Assembly (NCBI RefSeq): GCF_000025325.1
Contig: NC_013743.1
Location: 1,612,001 to 1,676,000 of the forward strand
Length of the DNA: 64,000 nt
Source: Haloterrigena turkmenica DSM 5511
GTDB taxonomy: Archaea > Halobacteriota > Halobacteria > Halobacteriales > Natrialbaceae
Direction: 5' to 3'
Both the position numbers and the translations under genes were made by a program. Of this stretch, positions 50,057 to 58,710 are shown one piece after another. Within the stretch, counting starts at the first letter, position 1, and each line of letters starts with the position of its first letter. The notes below the pieces were generated by a model. The model had not been told where the DNA came from. It ran no database searches and saw nothing but the letters and a program-made list of their open reading frames with translations.

Positions 50057-50563
50057 CGGCGAGTGACGTTCGGCAGATTCGAGTGCTAGTATAAGTGCTT
50101 TGTAGTGTCATCCTGACCGTCACGTTGTGGCGCTATCGGAACGGCCCGAGAACGAACGAAACGACGGCCTCTCGAGACGGACGAACGCCGCAGCGACGAT
50201 TACCCGAGGGGACCCGCTCAGCCGACTCGGCTCGAGCGAACGGAGTCGACACTCGCTGGTGGTCGGGTAGGTACCGATTCGGGCGCCTGAAAAAGTCGGC
50301 TGGCGAAGGCCGACGGTGGAACGGTGATAACCGAGGACGAGGGAACTGTCTCAGAGTCGGAACCCCCCTACTGGCAACGACTAGGCGTTCCTCCCTCGTC
50401 AGTAACGTGAACGTCCCAGATACTGATAGCTCCATTGCCAAACTGTGTAGGTGGTGATACGGTGGGACGGCGTCCCGAACTCGTTGCTGGCCGACTCGAG
50501 TCGGAACGCGGCGGAATAGACGGCGACGCGCCTCCGGCCTGACCGGTAGTATCACGTGCCCGG
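50057..50563. other. Gene-free stretch between HTTM and UspA genes
   Basis: About 500 bases. The promoter of the HTTM gene lies at 50088-50095. The rest contains only weak, basic open frames, and both neighbours read on the minus strand. The word CGGAACCCCCCT at 50358-50369 repeats one found at 48230-48241 on the other side of the HTTM gene. I see no RNA gene. Confidence 0.45.
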
Positions 50564-51190
50564 TTACTCGGGTCGCGTCGCGGTTCGCGCCTCGCCCGAC
50601 ACGGCGTCGACGTGGACGTGGACGGTATCGGTCGCCGTCCCGAGGGGGACGATCCAGGAGGCGCTGGTTCGGTGGGGCTCCTCGAGGACCGTGATCTCCG
50701 CCGGGTCGAGCGAGCCGTCCTCCTCGGCGAGCGCCTCGCGGGCGATCCGCGTCGCCTCGTCGGCGTCGTCGATCCGGACGTTCTCGGTGAGGCGAACGGT
50801 CACGACCGGCACGTCGGCCATCCGGACGACGCGTTCGGTGACGCTCCCGACTAGCACGCGATCGAGGCCGGTCCGGCCCTGTGTTCCCATGACGATCATG
50901 TCGACGTCGTGTTCGTCGGCGTACTCGAGGATTTCCTCGTGGGGAACGCCCTGCTCGACCGCCGTCACGACGTCGACGCCCTTGCGGGCGGCCTCCCGCT
51001 CGACGCGCTCGACGGCGCGGTCGGCGGCGGCGATGGCCGTATCGTTCTGCAGCGTCCCGAGCGGCCCCTCCGGAACGACCGACAGCGCGTGGACGGTCGC
51101 CCCGAACTGCTGTGCGATGGCCATTCCGTGGTCGATCGACCGGCGGGTCCCGTCGCTCCCGTCCGTCGGAATGAGCACGTCCTGATACAT
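50564..51190 (-). CDS. Universal stress protein (UspA) with C-terminal extension
   Basis: This 208-residue protein has an N-terminal UspA domain (residues about 1-140) starting MYQDVLIPTDGSDGTRRSIDHGM. The ATP-binding motif G-x2-G-x9-G-(S/T) is in VMGTQGRTGLDRVLVGSVTERVVRMADVPVVTVR. A second small alpha/beta region (about 145-208, AEITVLEEPHRTSASWIVPLGTATDTVHVHVDAVSGEARTA) is absent from simple UspA proteins and has a PepSY-like look, but I cannot assign it. The motif suggests nucleotide binding. The ATG at 51190 is the first conserved start. Confidence 0.85.
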   Translation of the reverse strand: MYQDVLIPTDGSDGTRRSIDHGMAIAQQFGATVHALSVVPEGPLGTLQNDTAIAAADRAVERVEREAARKGVDVVTAVEQGVPHEEILEYADEHDVDMIVMGTQGRTGLDRVLVGSVTERVVRMADVPVVTVRLTENVRIDDADEATRIAREALAEEDGSLDPAEITVLEEPHRTSASWIVPLGTATDTVHVHVDAVSGEARTATRPE

Positions 51191-51305
51191 GGTATCGGAC
51201 GTTAGGAATCCGGACGTATATAGCCTCGAGTCGCACTCTCGGGGACTCGCGTCGCCGTTCCGGTGCCTAGCTATTTATCGATCGATGTGGTCACATCCAT
51301 CGAGT

Positions 51306-52352
51306 ATGGTACCTGTTACCGACCTACAAGAGATGTACGAGGCCATGGTAACGGCGCGCCACTACGAGGAGCGCCTCCAAGAGGAGTACCTCGAGGGAAA
51401 GCAACCGGCGTTCGACATCTCCGCCGGGCCGATTCCCGGCGAGTTACACCTCGCTGCGGGTCACGAGGCCTCGGGCGCGGGCGTCTGTCAGCACCTGCGC
51501 GACGACGACACGGTGACGGCGCCGCACCGACCCCACCACATCGCCGTCGCGAAGGGCGTGGATCTGAAGCGGATGACCGCCGAGATCTTCGGCCGTGAGA
51601 CGGGGCTGAGCAAGGGGAAGGGCGGCCACATGCACCTCTTCGATCCCGACGTCAACTTCGCGTGTAGCGGGATCATCGCCGAGGGCTGTCCGCCCGCGGT
51701 CGGCGCCGGCCTGGCCGCGAAGAAGCGCAACACCGACAGCGTCGCGGTCGCGTTCCTCGGCGAGGGGGCGATCGATCAGGGCGCCTTCCTCGAGTCGCTT
51801 AACATGGCGGCCGTGCAGGACCTCCCCGTCGTCTTCGTCGTCGAGGACAACGACTGGGCCATCAGCATGCCCAAAGAGCGGGTCACCGACGTCGAGAACG
51901 GCGCCCAGCGCGCCGGCGGATTCGATCTGCCGGGAACCCGCGTGGACGCCGACGACGCCGTCGCGGTCTACGAGGCCGCGCGGGAGGCGATTGGCCGCGC
52001 TCGAGACCGAAACGGCCCGTCGCTGCTCGAGGTACAGGTCCACCGACGGATGGGTCACTTCATGGGCGATCCACAGGCGTACCGCTCCGACGAGGACGAG
52101 GAGGCGGCCCAGCAGCGCGACTCGATCGACCGACTCGAGGCGGACCTGCGGGCCCACGGCGTCGATAACGAGACGGTCGCCAGCCTGCGCTCGAGCGCTC
52201 AGGAACGCGTTGAAGAGGCGATCGAGTGGGCCAAAGAGCAACCGGAGCCCGAGCCGGCGGACGCCCACGAGGACGTGTTCACGAATCCGCCGTCGGGCGT
52301 AACGGACAGCGAACCGAACGCTGCGAAAACGGAGACCGGAGGTGACGACTGA
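51306..52352 (+). CDS. 2-oxoacid dehydrogenase E1 alpha subunit
   Basis: This is the thiamine-diphosphate-binding alpha subunit of an acetoin/pyruvate-type dehydrogenase. The 348-residue protein begins MVPVTDLQEMYEAMVTARHYEERLQEEY. The cofactor motif is LGEGAIDQGAFLESLNMAAVQDLPVVFVVEDNDWAIS (GEG replacing the usual GDG). Substrate-side blocks are HEASGAGVCQHLRDDDTVTAPHRPHHIAVAKG and GKGGHMHLFDPDVNFACSGIIAEGCPPAVGAGLA, typical of AcoA-like enzymes. It heads an operon with E1 beta, a lipoyl protein and an E2 core. The substrate is unknown; no E3 gene lies in the window. Confidence 0.88.
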   Translation: MVPVTDLQEMYEAMVTARHYEERLQEEYLEGKQPAFDISAGPIPGELHLAAGHEASGAGVCQHLRDDDTVTAPHRPHHIAVAKGVDLKRMTAEIFGRETGLSKGKGGHMHLFDPDVNFACSGIIAEGCPPAVGAGLAAKKRNTDSVAVAFLGEGAIDQGAFLESLNMAAVQDLPVVFVVEDNDWAISMPKERVTDVENGAQRAGGFDLPGTRVDADDAVAVYEAAREAIGRARDRNGPSLLEVQVHRRMGHFMGDPQAYRSDEDEEAAQQRDSIDRLEADLRAHGVDNETVASLRSSAQERVEEAIEWAKEQPEPEPADAHEDVFTNPPSGVTDSEPNAAKTETGGDD

Positions 52353-53398
52353 TGGCACAACAGGAGACGGATCCCGAGACCGAACGGCAGACCGACCGAT
52401 CCCTGACGATGAGCCGGGCGATGGTCGAGGCGATCGCCCACGAGATGCGCGAGGACGAGGAGGTCTTCTACATGGGCGAGGACGTCGCCGACTACGGCGG
52501 CATCTTCGACAGCACCGAAGGGCTGCTCGAGGAGTTCGGCTGCGACCGGATCATGGACGTCCCCATCAGCGAGACGGCGTACCTCGGCGCCGCAGTGGGC
52601 GCGGCCCAGGCGGGAATGCGGCCGATTGCCGAACTCATGTTCGTCGACTTCTTCGGCGTCGGCATGGACCAGATCTACAACCAGATGGCCAAGAACACCT
52701 ACATGAGCGGCGGCTCCGTCAGCGTGCCGATGGTGCTGACGGCCGCCGTCGGCGGCACGTACAACGACGCCGCCCAGCACTCCCAGACCCTCTACGGGAC
52801 GTTCGCCCATCTGCCGGGGATGAAGGTCGTCGTGCCGTCGACCGCCTACGACGCGAAGGGGCTGATGCACAACGCGATCCGCGACAACGATCCGGTCGTC
52901 TACATGTTCCACAAGCGGCTGATGGGGATCGGCTGGCTGCCGGCGCCGGACGGCCCGAAGACGCCCGTTCCGGAAGACGACTACACGATTCCCTTCGGCA
53001 GCGCCGACGTCAAGCGCGAGGGGGCGGACGTGACCGTCGTCACGCTCGGCCTGCACGTCCACCGCGCGCTCGAGGCCGCGGACGACCTCGCGGACGACGG
53101 GATCGACGCCGAAGTGGTCGACCTCCGAACGCTGGTGCCGCTCGACACCGAGACCGTCCGCGAGTCGGTGGCCAAGACCGGCCGCCTCGTCGTGGTCGAC
53201 GAGGACTACCGCTCGTTCGGCGTCACCGGCGAGATCGTCGCGCGAGTGGCCGAGGACGGGCTTGCCGACCTCGAGGCCGTCGAGCGGGTGGCCGTTCCGG
53301 ACGTCCCGCTTCCCTACGCGCGGCCGATGGAGAACGAGGTCGTCCCGGACGCCGAGGACATCACGAGCGCCGTCCGTGCGGCCCACGGTGACGAATGA
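52352..53398 (+). CDS. 2-oxoacid dehydrogenase E1 beta subunit
   Basis: This 348-residue transketolase-type partner of E1 alpha begins MAQQETDPETERQTDRSLTM. Family blocks are SRAMVEAIAHEMREDEEVFYMGEDVADYGGIF, DVPISETAYLGAAVGAAQAGMRPIAELMFVDFFGVGMDQIYNQMAK, GTFAHLPGMKVVVPSTAYDAKGLMHNAI, and the C-terminal DLRTLVPLDTETVRESVAKTGRLVVVDEDYRSFG. The E1 alpha stop overlaps the ATG by one base and its own stop overlaps the lipoyl gene, so the subunits are coupled. It has an unusually long, disordered acidic N-terminal arm of about 20 residues. Confidence 0.9.
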   Translation: MAQQETDPETERQTDRSLTMSRAMVEAIAHEMREDEEVFYMGEDVADYGGIFDSTEGLLEEFGCDRIMDVPISETAYLGAAVGAAQAGMRPIAELMFVDFFGVGMDQIYNQMAKNTYMSGGSVSVPMVLTAAVGGTYNDAAQHSQTLYGTFAHLPGMKVVVPSTAYDAKGLMHNAIRDNDPVVYMFHKRLMGIGWLPAPDGPKTPVPEDDYTIPFGSADVKREGADVTVVTLGLHVHRALEAADDLADDGIDAEVVDLRTLVPLDTETVRESVAKTGRLVVVDEDYRSFGVTGEIVARVAEDGLADLEAVERVAVPDVPLPYARPMENEVVPDAEDITSAVRAAHGDE

Positions 53399-53658
53399 GT
53401 ACGGACGACGACCGCGTCGCCGTCGACACCGGCGACGTCTGGCCCGAGGACACCGACGAGGACGAGGGCGTCGTCGTCAACTGGTTCCTAAGCGAGGGCG
53501 CCGGCGTTGAGGCGGGCGACGACCTCTGTGAGTTTCAGGTCGAGAAGGTCAGCGTCGACGTCCCGGCGCCGACGGACGGCACGATCGACGAGATCGTCCT
53601 CGAGGAAGACGACGAGTTCGAGCGCGGGGCCGTCCTCGCCTGGATCACCCCAGCGTAG
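53395..53658 (+). CDS. Free-standing lipoyl-domain protein
   Basis: The 87-residue protein is a single lipoyl domain: VVNWFLSEGAGVEAGDDLCEFQVEKVSVDVPAPTDGTIDEIVLEEDDEFERGAVLAWI. The lysine in QVEKVSV is at the hairpin position that receives lipoate, although the usual DKA/DKV is EKV. In most complexes this domain is fused to E2; here it is a separate gene between E1 beta and the E2 core. It overlaps E1 beta by four bases. It probably shuttles acyl groups between E1 and the E2 core as a mobile carrier. Confidence 0.88.
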   Translation: MSTDDDRVAVDTGDVWPEDTDEDEGVVVNWFLSEGAGVEAGDDLCEFQVEKVSVDVPAPTDGTIDEIVLEEDDEFERGAVLAWITPA

Positions 53659-53696
53659 CGGCGCCGCGTTCGACTCCTCTCGACAACTGATCCCAG

Positions 53697-54497
53697 ATGC
53701 CACCGACCGATACAGAATCCGACGGGAGCGACGAACGGGAGACCGAGACGAACGGCGACGGCGGAGCGGAGAGCGACGACGAGACCGCGAACGCCGACGA
53801 AACGGACCGAACCGTCCGCGAGGAGCGATCGCTCTCCCCGATGCGGCGGACGATCGCGAACCGCCTGCAGGACAGCTATCGGAACGCCGTCCACGTGACC
53901 GCCAGCCGGGAGGTCGACGCCGAGGCGCTGTTCCGTGCGACCGAGACCGCGACCGACCGCCTCGAGGCGGACGTCTCGCTGATCGATCCCGTGCTCTGTG
54001 CGCTCTCGGCGACGCTCGAGGAGCATCCGGCGTTCAACGCGACGTTCGAGGACGAGACCCACCGGCTGTACGAGGAGCACAACGTCGGCGTCGCGGTCGA
54101 TGTCGAGGCGGGACTGGTGACGCCGGTCATGCGCGATATCGGCTCGAAATCCCTCGGCGAGATCGCGGCCGAACGGCGCCGGCTGACCGAGACCGTCCGG
54201 TCCGGCGAGTACACGATGCGAGACTTCCGCGGCGGGACGTTCACCGTCACGAACCTCGGCGTCCTCGGCGTCGACTCGTTCACGCCGGTCATCAACCCGC
54301 CGGAGGTCGCGATCCTCGGGATCGGCCGGGTGCGAGAGCGCCCGCGACGGAGCGGCGACGGACTCGAGTTCCGTCGCGAGTTGACCTACGACCTCAGCTT
54401 CGACCACCGGGTCGTTGACGGCGCGGACGCGGCCCGGTTCCTCGAGACGCTCGCGGAGTACACCGAAAGCGCCGAGCGGTTCGGTCCCGACGGCTGA
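53697..54497 (+). CDS. 2-oxoacid dehydrogenase E2 catalytic core without lipoyl domain
   Basis: The 266-residue protein has an acidic disordered arm (about 1-40) and then the acyltransferase core: SLSPMRRTIANRLQDSYRNAVHVTASREVDAEALF, NVGVAVDVEAGLVTPVMRDIGSKSL, GGTFTVTNLGVLGVDSFTPVINPPEVAILGIGRV, and the catalytic histidine in SFDHRVVDGADAARFL. It lacks both the lipoyl domain and an E1/E3-binding (PSBD) domain, so interaction with the complex must use another surface. It lies 38 bases after the lipoyl gene in the same operon. Confidence 0.88.
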   Translation: MPPTDTESDGSDERETETNGDGGAESDDETANADETDRTVREERSLSPMRRTIANRLQDSYRNAVHVTASREVDAEALFRATETATDRLEADVSLIDPVLCALSATLEEHPAFNATFEDETHRLYEEHNVGVAVDVEAGLVTPVMRDIGSKSLGEIAAERRRLTETVRSGEYTMRDFRGGTFTVTNLGVLGVDSFTPVINPPEVAILGIGRVRERPRRSGDGLEFRRELTYDLSFDHRVVDGADAARFLETLAEYTESAERFGPDG

Positions 54498-54579
54498 TCC
54501 GACACGGCGGTTTCGTCGCCGCCCACGATATGGTTAGGGATCCGACAGGAATATATATTCAGCGAGACTAGGGTGGAAT

Positions 54580-55407
54580 ATGCGCGAACGATATCGCAAC
54601 GGACTGGCCGTGATCGACGCCAGTCTGGACGTCTTCCGCGCCCGCCCCCGGCTCGCGGTCCTCCCGCTGTTGAGCCTCGCGACGGTCGGAACCGCGTACG
54701 CGGCGGTCGGCCTCGCGTTCCTCCACTACGGGCTGCTCGAGGCGGTCCTCGAGAACGAGTTCGTGAAGTACGGCGCGCTGTTCGCCGCTCTCGCGATCTC
54801 CTCCGGCGTCGGCGTCTTCTTCAACGCCGCGGTGGTCCACTGCGCGACACGACAGTTCGACGGGGAGGAGACGTCGGTCCGCGACGGCCTCGCCGCCGCG
54901 TGGGACGCCCGCCGGGAGATCGCGAAGTGGGGACTCGTCTCCGCGACGATCGGGACCGCCCTCTACATCGCCGAGGACAACGTGCCCGGCGTCGGATCGC
55001 TCATCCAGTCGATCCTCAATCTGGGCTGGAGTCTGCTGACGTTCTTCGTCGTCCCGGTGATCGTCACGGACCGAACGGGATCGCTCCGGTCGGAGATCCG
55101 GAAGAGCGGCGACGCGTTCGCCCGGACGTGTGGCGAGTCGATCACCGCAGCGTTCGGGATCGGACTGGCGCTGCTTCCGGTCACGTTGACCGGAATCTGC
55201 ATGCTCGCCGTCGCTTACGTCTCGGCGACGGGCCTCACTGCGTACGCACTCGGTGCGCTCGGCGGCGTCCTCGTCGTCGCGACCCTCGTCGTCACGCAGG
55301 TACTGGGCATGATTGTCCGGGCGGCGCTCTACCGGTACGCGACCGACGGCGAGCGCGTCGGACCGCTCGCGGAACTCGATCCGGACGGGATCTTCGTCGA
55401 TAACTGA
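54580..55407 (+). CDS. DUF6159-like membrane protein
   Basis: This 275-residue protein has about six hydrophobic segments. It begins MRERYRNGLAVIDASLDVFRARPRLAVLPLLSL and contains GVFFNAAVVHCATRQFDGEETSVRDGLAAAW, a block typical of the DUF6159 family. This is followed by LIQSILNLGWSLLTFFVVPVIVTDRTGSLRSEIRKSGDAFARTCGESITAAF and a YRYATDGE ending. The function is unknown. The gene stands alone with a TATA-like TATATATT (54552-54559) 21-28 bases upstream. Confidence 0.75.
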   Translation: MRERYRNGLAVIDASLDVFRARPRLAVLPLLSLATVGTAYAAVGLAFLHYGLLEAVLENEFVKYGALFAALAISSGVGVFFNAAVVHCATRQFDGEETSVRDGLAAAWDARREIAKWGLVSATIGTALYIAEDNVPGVGSLIQSILNLGWSLLTFFVVPVIVTDRTGSLRSEIRKSGDAFARTCGESITAAFGIGLALLPVTLTGICMLAVAYVSATGLTAYALGALGGVLVVATLVVTQVLGMIVRAALYRYATDGERVGPLAELDPDGIFVDN

Positions 55408-55619
55408 CTCGCTCGGATCGGCCGGTCGCGGTCACCCGTTCGCACCAATCACCAGTCGACCCGATTCTCGCTCGAGGACGGTCGACCGCGGTCGGCGAAC
55501 CGGAACGATCCGCTAACACTGACTGTATTGATTGGGTGAGTGGTTACCGTCGGAAAGTTGGACTCGGGTACTTCTTTGACAATCTTTTTTACGGTACACG
55601 GAAACGTATCGCACGGAGC

Positions 55620-57203
55620 ATGACAAATCTTGTCACTAACGTCGCGGACGCCGTCGAGGACCACGGCGAGAACACCGCGATCGGCTTTCAGGGCTCGGAG
55701 ACGAGCTACGAGGAGTTCTGGGGTCAGACCGGGGCGTTCGCCACCGCGCTCGAGGAACGGGGGCTGGGTGCCGACGATCGGGTCGCGCTCTATCTACCGA
55801 ACGTGCCGCCGTTTCTCATCGCGTTCCACGGGACGTTGCGGGTCGGCGGCGTCGTCGTGCCGATGAACCCGCAGTACAAGTCCCGCGAGATCGGTCACCT
55901 TCTCGGGGACAGCGAGGCCGAGGTCGTCGTCGCGCTGGCCGATCTGGTCCCCTTCGTTCGGGGGGTAGAGGACGAGACGAGCGTCGAACACATCGTCAGC
56001 GTCGGCGGCGACGCCGAGGGCGCCACCGCGTTCGAGGAGTTCCTCGAGCCGGGCGATCCCGGGATCGCCGAGCGCGACGACGACGACGACGCCGTCCAGC
56101 CGTACACCTCCGGGACGACGGGCCAGCCGAAGGGCGTCCAGCTCACCCACGGGAACCTCGCGTCGAACGCGAACGCGGCGTCGAAACTCATCCCCGACGG
56201 GATCCGGCCGGACGACAAATCGCTCGGCGTGTTGCCGCTGTTCCACATCTACGGGATGACCGTCGTGATGAACGCGTCGCTGTTCAACGGCGGCGCCTAC
56301 TACCCGATGGCCTCGTGGGACGCACAGGAGGCCGTCTCGCTGATCGAGGACGAGGAGCTGACGATTATGCACGGCGTGCCGGCGATGTACAACGACGTCA
56401 TCAATCAGCCCGACGCCGAGGAGTTCGACATGTCCTCGCTGCGCCTCTGTGGCGTCGGCGGCTCCGGGATCCCGGTCGAGGTCCTGCGCCAGTTCGAGGA
56501 GCTCTACGAGCCGAAGATCTACGAGGGGTACGGCCTGACCGAGACCAGTCCGATCACCCACTTCAACAGCCCGATCGAGGGCCGGCGCGTCGGCAGCATC
56601 GGCAAGACCGTTCCCGGCGTCGACTCGAAGGTCGTCGACGACGACTTCGAGGACGTGGATCCGGTCGAGGAGGGACCGGTCGACGAGGAGGAGGCCGACC
56701 TCCACGAGATCACTGGCGAGATCGTCGTCGCCGGGCCGAACGTGATGAAGGGCTACTACGGCCTGCCCGAGGCCAACGAGGAGGTCTTCACCGAGGAGGG
56801 CGGCCGTCGCTGGTTCCACACCGGCGACGTCGGCTACCGCGACGAGGACGGCTTCTTCTACGTCGTCGACCGCGAGAAGCACATGATCGTCACTGGGGGC
56901 TACAACGTCTACCCGCGGGAGGTCGAGGAGCTCCTCTTCGAACACGAGGACGTCGCCGACGCCGCCGTCGCGGGCATTCCCGACGAACGTCGCGGCGAGA
57001 CCGTCAAGGCGTTCATCGTCCGCACGCCCGACGGCGACGTGACCGAGGACGAGATCAAGGAGTACTGTCTGACCAACCTCGCGGAGTACAAACACCCCCG
57101 CGAGGTCGAGTTCGTCGAGGAACTACCCCGGACGACCACGGGCAAAGTCCAGAAGTTCAAGCTCCGTGAGCAGGACCAAGAGAGCGAAGCGGAGGCCGAA
57201 TAA
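55620..57203 (+). CDS. AMP-forming acyl-CoA ligase
   Basis: This 527-residue ANL-superfamily ligase activates a carboxylic acid with ATP and CoA. The P-loop is PYTSGTTGQPKGVQLTH near residue 165, then YEGYGLTETSPITHFNSP, the hinge block HTGDVGYRDEDGFFYVVDREKHMIVTGGYNVYPREVEELL, and the C-terminal catalytic lysine in LPRTTTGKVQKFKL. A long-chain or medium-chain fatty acid is the likely substrate, but it is not fixed by sequence. The ATG at 55620 is supported by TTTTTTACG (55585-55593), 27-35 bases upstream; the GTG at 55536 would add 28 basic residues. It is coupled by a one-base overlap to the crotonase gene. Confidence 0.9.
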   Translation: MTNLVTNVADAVEDHGENTAIGFQGSETSYEEFWGQTGAFATALEERGLGADDRVALYLPNVPPFLIAFHGTLRVGGVVVPMNPQYKSREIGHLLGDSEAEVVVALADLVPFVRGVEDETSVEHIVSVGGDAEGATAFEEFLEPGDPGIAERDDDDDAVQPYTSGTTGQPKGVQLTHGNLASNANAASKLIPDGIRPDDKSLGVLPLFHIYGMTVVMNASLFNGGAYYPMASWDAQEAVSLIEDEELTIMHGVPAMYNDVINQPDAEEFDMSSLRLCGVGGSGIPVEVLRQFEELYEPKIYEGYGLTETSPITHFNSPIEGRRVGSIGKTVPGVDSKVVDDDFEDVDPVEEGPVDEEEADLHEITGEIVVAGPNVMKGYYGLPEANEEVFTEEGGRRWFHTGDVGYRDEDGFFYVVDREKHMIVTGGYNVYPREVEELLFEHEDVADAAVAGIPDERRGETVKAFIVRTPDGDVTEDEIKEYCLTNLAEYKHPREVEFVEELPRTTTGKVQKFKLREQDQESEAEAE

Positions 57204-58003
57204 TGGCGCTGGGCGAGGCGGTCCACCTCGAGATCGAGGCCGACGGTCCCGCGACGATCACGCTCGATCAGCCGGATCGACGCAACGCCCTCTCCGCGGA
57301 GATCAGCGCCGGGATTTCGGAAGCCCTCGACGAGATCGAGGACAGCGACGCCCGCTGCGTGCTCGTCCAGGGCTCGGGCGGGTCGTTCTCGGCCGGCGGC
57401 GACATCGAACGGATGGTCGAGGGCATCGAGAACGACGTCCCCGCCGACGAACGGGTGCGTCGACTCGAGCGCTCGACGAACGCGCTCATCGGGCGAGTGG
57501 TGGAGTTCCCGATCCCGACGATCGCGCTGGTCGACGGCCCCGCCGTCGGCGCCGGTGCGAACCTCGCGATCGCCTGCGACGTGCAACTGGCCAGCGAAAA
57601 CGCCGTTTTCGGCTTCGTCTTCCGGCAAGTGGGACTGAGCGTCGACGCCGGCACGTCCTACCTGCTGCCCCGTATCGTCGGTGAGAACGTCGCTAAGGAA
57701 CTCGTGTTGACCGGCGACATCATCGACGCCGACCGCGCCGAAGAAATCGGCCTCGTCAATCACGTCTACGGCGCCGAGGAGTTCGACGAGCGGGTCGACG
57801 AGTTCGTCGAGAAGGTCGTCTCCGGGCCGCCGATCGCGCTGCGACACGCGAATCGGCTGGTCGGTGAAGGGCTGGACAAATCGCTCGAGCAGGCCCTGAC
57901 CGACGAGGCGACGGCCCAGGGGATCGTCTTCGACACCGCGGATCACGCCGAGGGGGTCGAAGCCTTCTTCGAGGACCGCGATCCGGAGTACGAGGGCCGG
58001 TAA
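57203..58003 (+). CDS. Crotonase-superfamily protein, probable enoyl-CoA isomerase
   Basis: This 266-residue protein has the crotonase fold: LDQPDRRNALSAEISAGI, the oxyanion-hole block GGSFSAGGDIERMV, and VDGPAVGAGANLAIACDVQLASENAVFGFVFRQVGLSVDAGTSYLLPRIVG. The glutamate normally present in the FGxPE hydratase motif is replaced (FGFVFRQVG), while an acidic residue remains at SVDAG. That pattern resembles PaaG-type and delta3-delta2 isomerases rather than true hydratases. It overlaps the acyl-CoA ligase by one base, so it probably acts on the ligase product. Confidence 0.85.
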   Translation: MALGEAVHLEIEADGPATITLDQPDRRNALSAEISAGISEALDEIEDSDARCVLVQGSGGSFSAGGDIERMVEGIENDVPADERVRRLERSTNALIGRVVEFPIPTIALVDGPAVGAGANLAIACDVQLASENAVFGFVFRQVGLSVDAGTSYLLPRIVGENVAKELVLTGDIIDADRAEEIGLVNHVYGAEEFDERVDEFVEKVVSGPPIALRHANRLVGEGLDKSLEQALTDEATAQGIVFDTADHAEGVEAFFEDRDPEYEGR

Positions 58004-58007
58004 TCGG

Positions 58008-58517
58008 TCACAGCTCGGTTTCGGCCGTCTCGTTCCGTTCGTTATTGAACGCTCTGTCCGTTCCGAAGGGGTACTTCCGGAGTTCAGTCTGTCGCGTCGT
58101 ATCGTTCGTGAGACGGTAGGTGGCCGAGTAGATGAACTCCTCGGATTCGGACGGTTGCCATGAGTCGGTGACCCCACCCTGACACTCCAACTGGACGTGA
58201 AATCCGTCCATACTAGCGTTCGAAACTGAGATCGAGGTACAGTTGGCTATCACTCGTTCATCGGCCTCGAGACGGTGGTTCTGGCTCGCGAGTAGGTCGT
58301 TGTAGAACAGGCGCTCTTCGTACGTACCAGCGTAGTCCGCGACGTTCGAGGCGGTCAACGGGGTCGGTCTCTCCGGATCGACCGGATAGCTCTCGACATG
58401 CGCGACATCCTCATTCGTCGCATTCGGCCCTCCAAGAAACATGGTGATGAGACCCATTCCAACGAGAAGTAGCGTGAGAAGGAACCCGAGCGAAACGAGT
58501 CCCCGATTCGAATCCAT
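58008..58517 (-). CDS. Membrane-anchored hypothetical protein
   Basis: The 169-residue product has an N-terminal hydrophobic anchor (residues about 8-28, LVSLGFLLTLLLVGMGLITMF) and an external domain with several possible N-glycosylation sequons (NAT, NCT, NAS, NDT, NET). Two cysteines (IANCTSISV and VQLECQGGV) could form a disulfide. The sequence from residue 50 (VADYAGTYEERLFYNDLLASQ) is unfamiliar. Base use is less GC-rich than its neighbours, suggesting a recent arrival or a fast-evolving surface protein. It is convergent with the crotonase gene. Confidence 0.75.
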   Translation of the reverse strand: MDSNRGLVSLGFLLTLLLVGMGLITMFLGGPNATNEDVAHVESYPVDPERPTPLTASNVADYAGTYEERLFYNDLLASQNHRLEADERVIANCTSISVSNASMDGFHVQLECQGGVTDSWQPSESEEFIYSATYRLTNDTTRQTELRKYPFGTDRAFNNERNETAETEL

Positions 58518-58539
58518 TAGTTCAAGTCACACTCCTAAT

Positions 58540-58689
58540 ATGATAGCTGTTATGCAGTTCAGGAATCGTCGTACCGAGGGTTACGTCCACCGCGTCAACC
58601 GCCTCTACCGTGCGGTCGCGTCGATCGCACCGGGCTATCGCGACCGAGAACATCGGTTCGCTCGAGAACGGCTCCGATCGATCGCGTGA
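58540..58689 (+). CDS. Possible small basic protein
   Basis: An open frame of 49 codons from the ATG at 58540 reads MIAVMQFRNRRTEGYVHRVN and continues as a basic helical sequence (YRAVASIAPGYRDREHRFARERLRSIA). A second ATG at 58552 would give 45 residues. It fills the gap between two minus-strand genes. Basic composition is unusual for a halophile and no family is recognised, so it may be spurious. Confidence 0.25.
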   Translation: MIAVMQFRNRRTEGYVHRVNRLYRAVASIAPGYRDREHRFARERLRSIA

Positions 58690-58710
58690 ACGCGACGGGG
58701 TGCCGGGATC

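Noticed and set aside
50133-51236. A 367-codon minus-strand frame overlapping the UspA gene.
   Set aside because: It is arginine-rich and in another frame of the UspA gene; the UspA frame has the intact ATP-binding motif.
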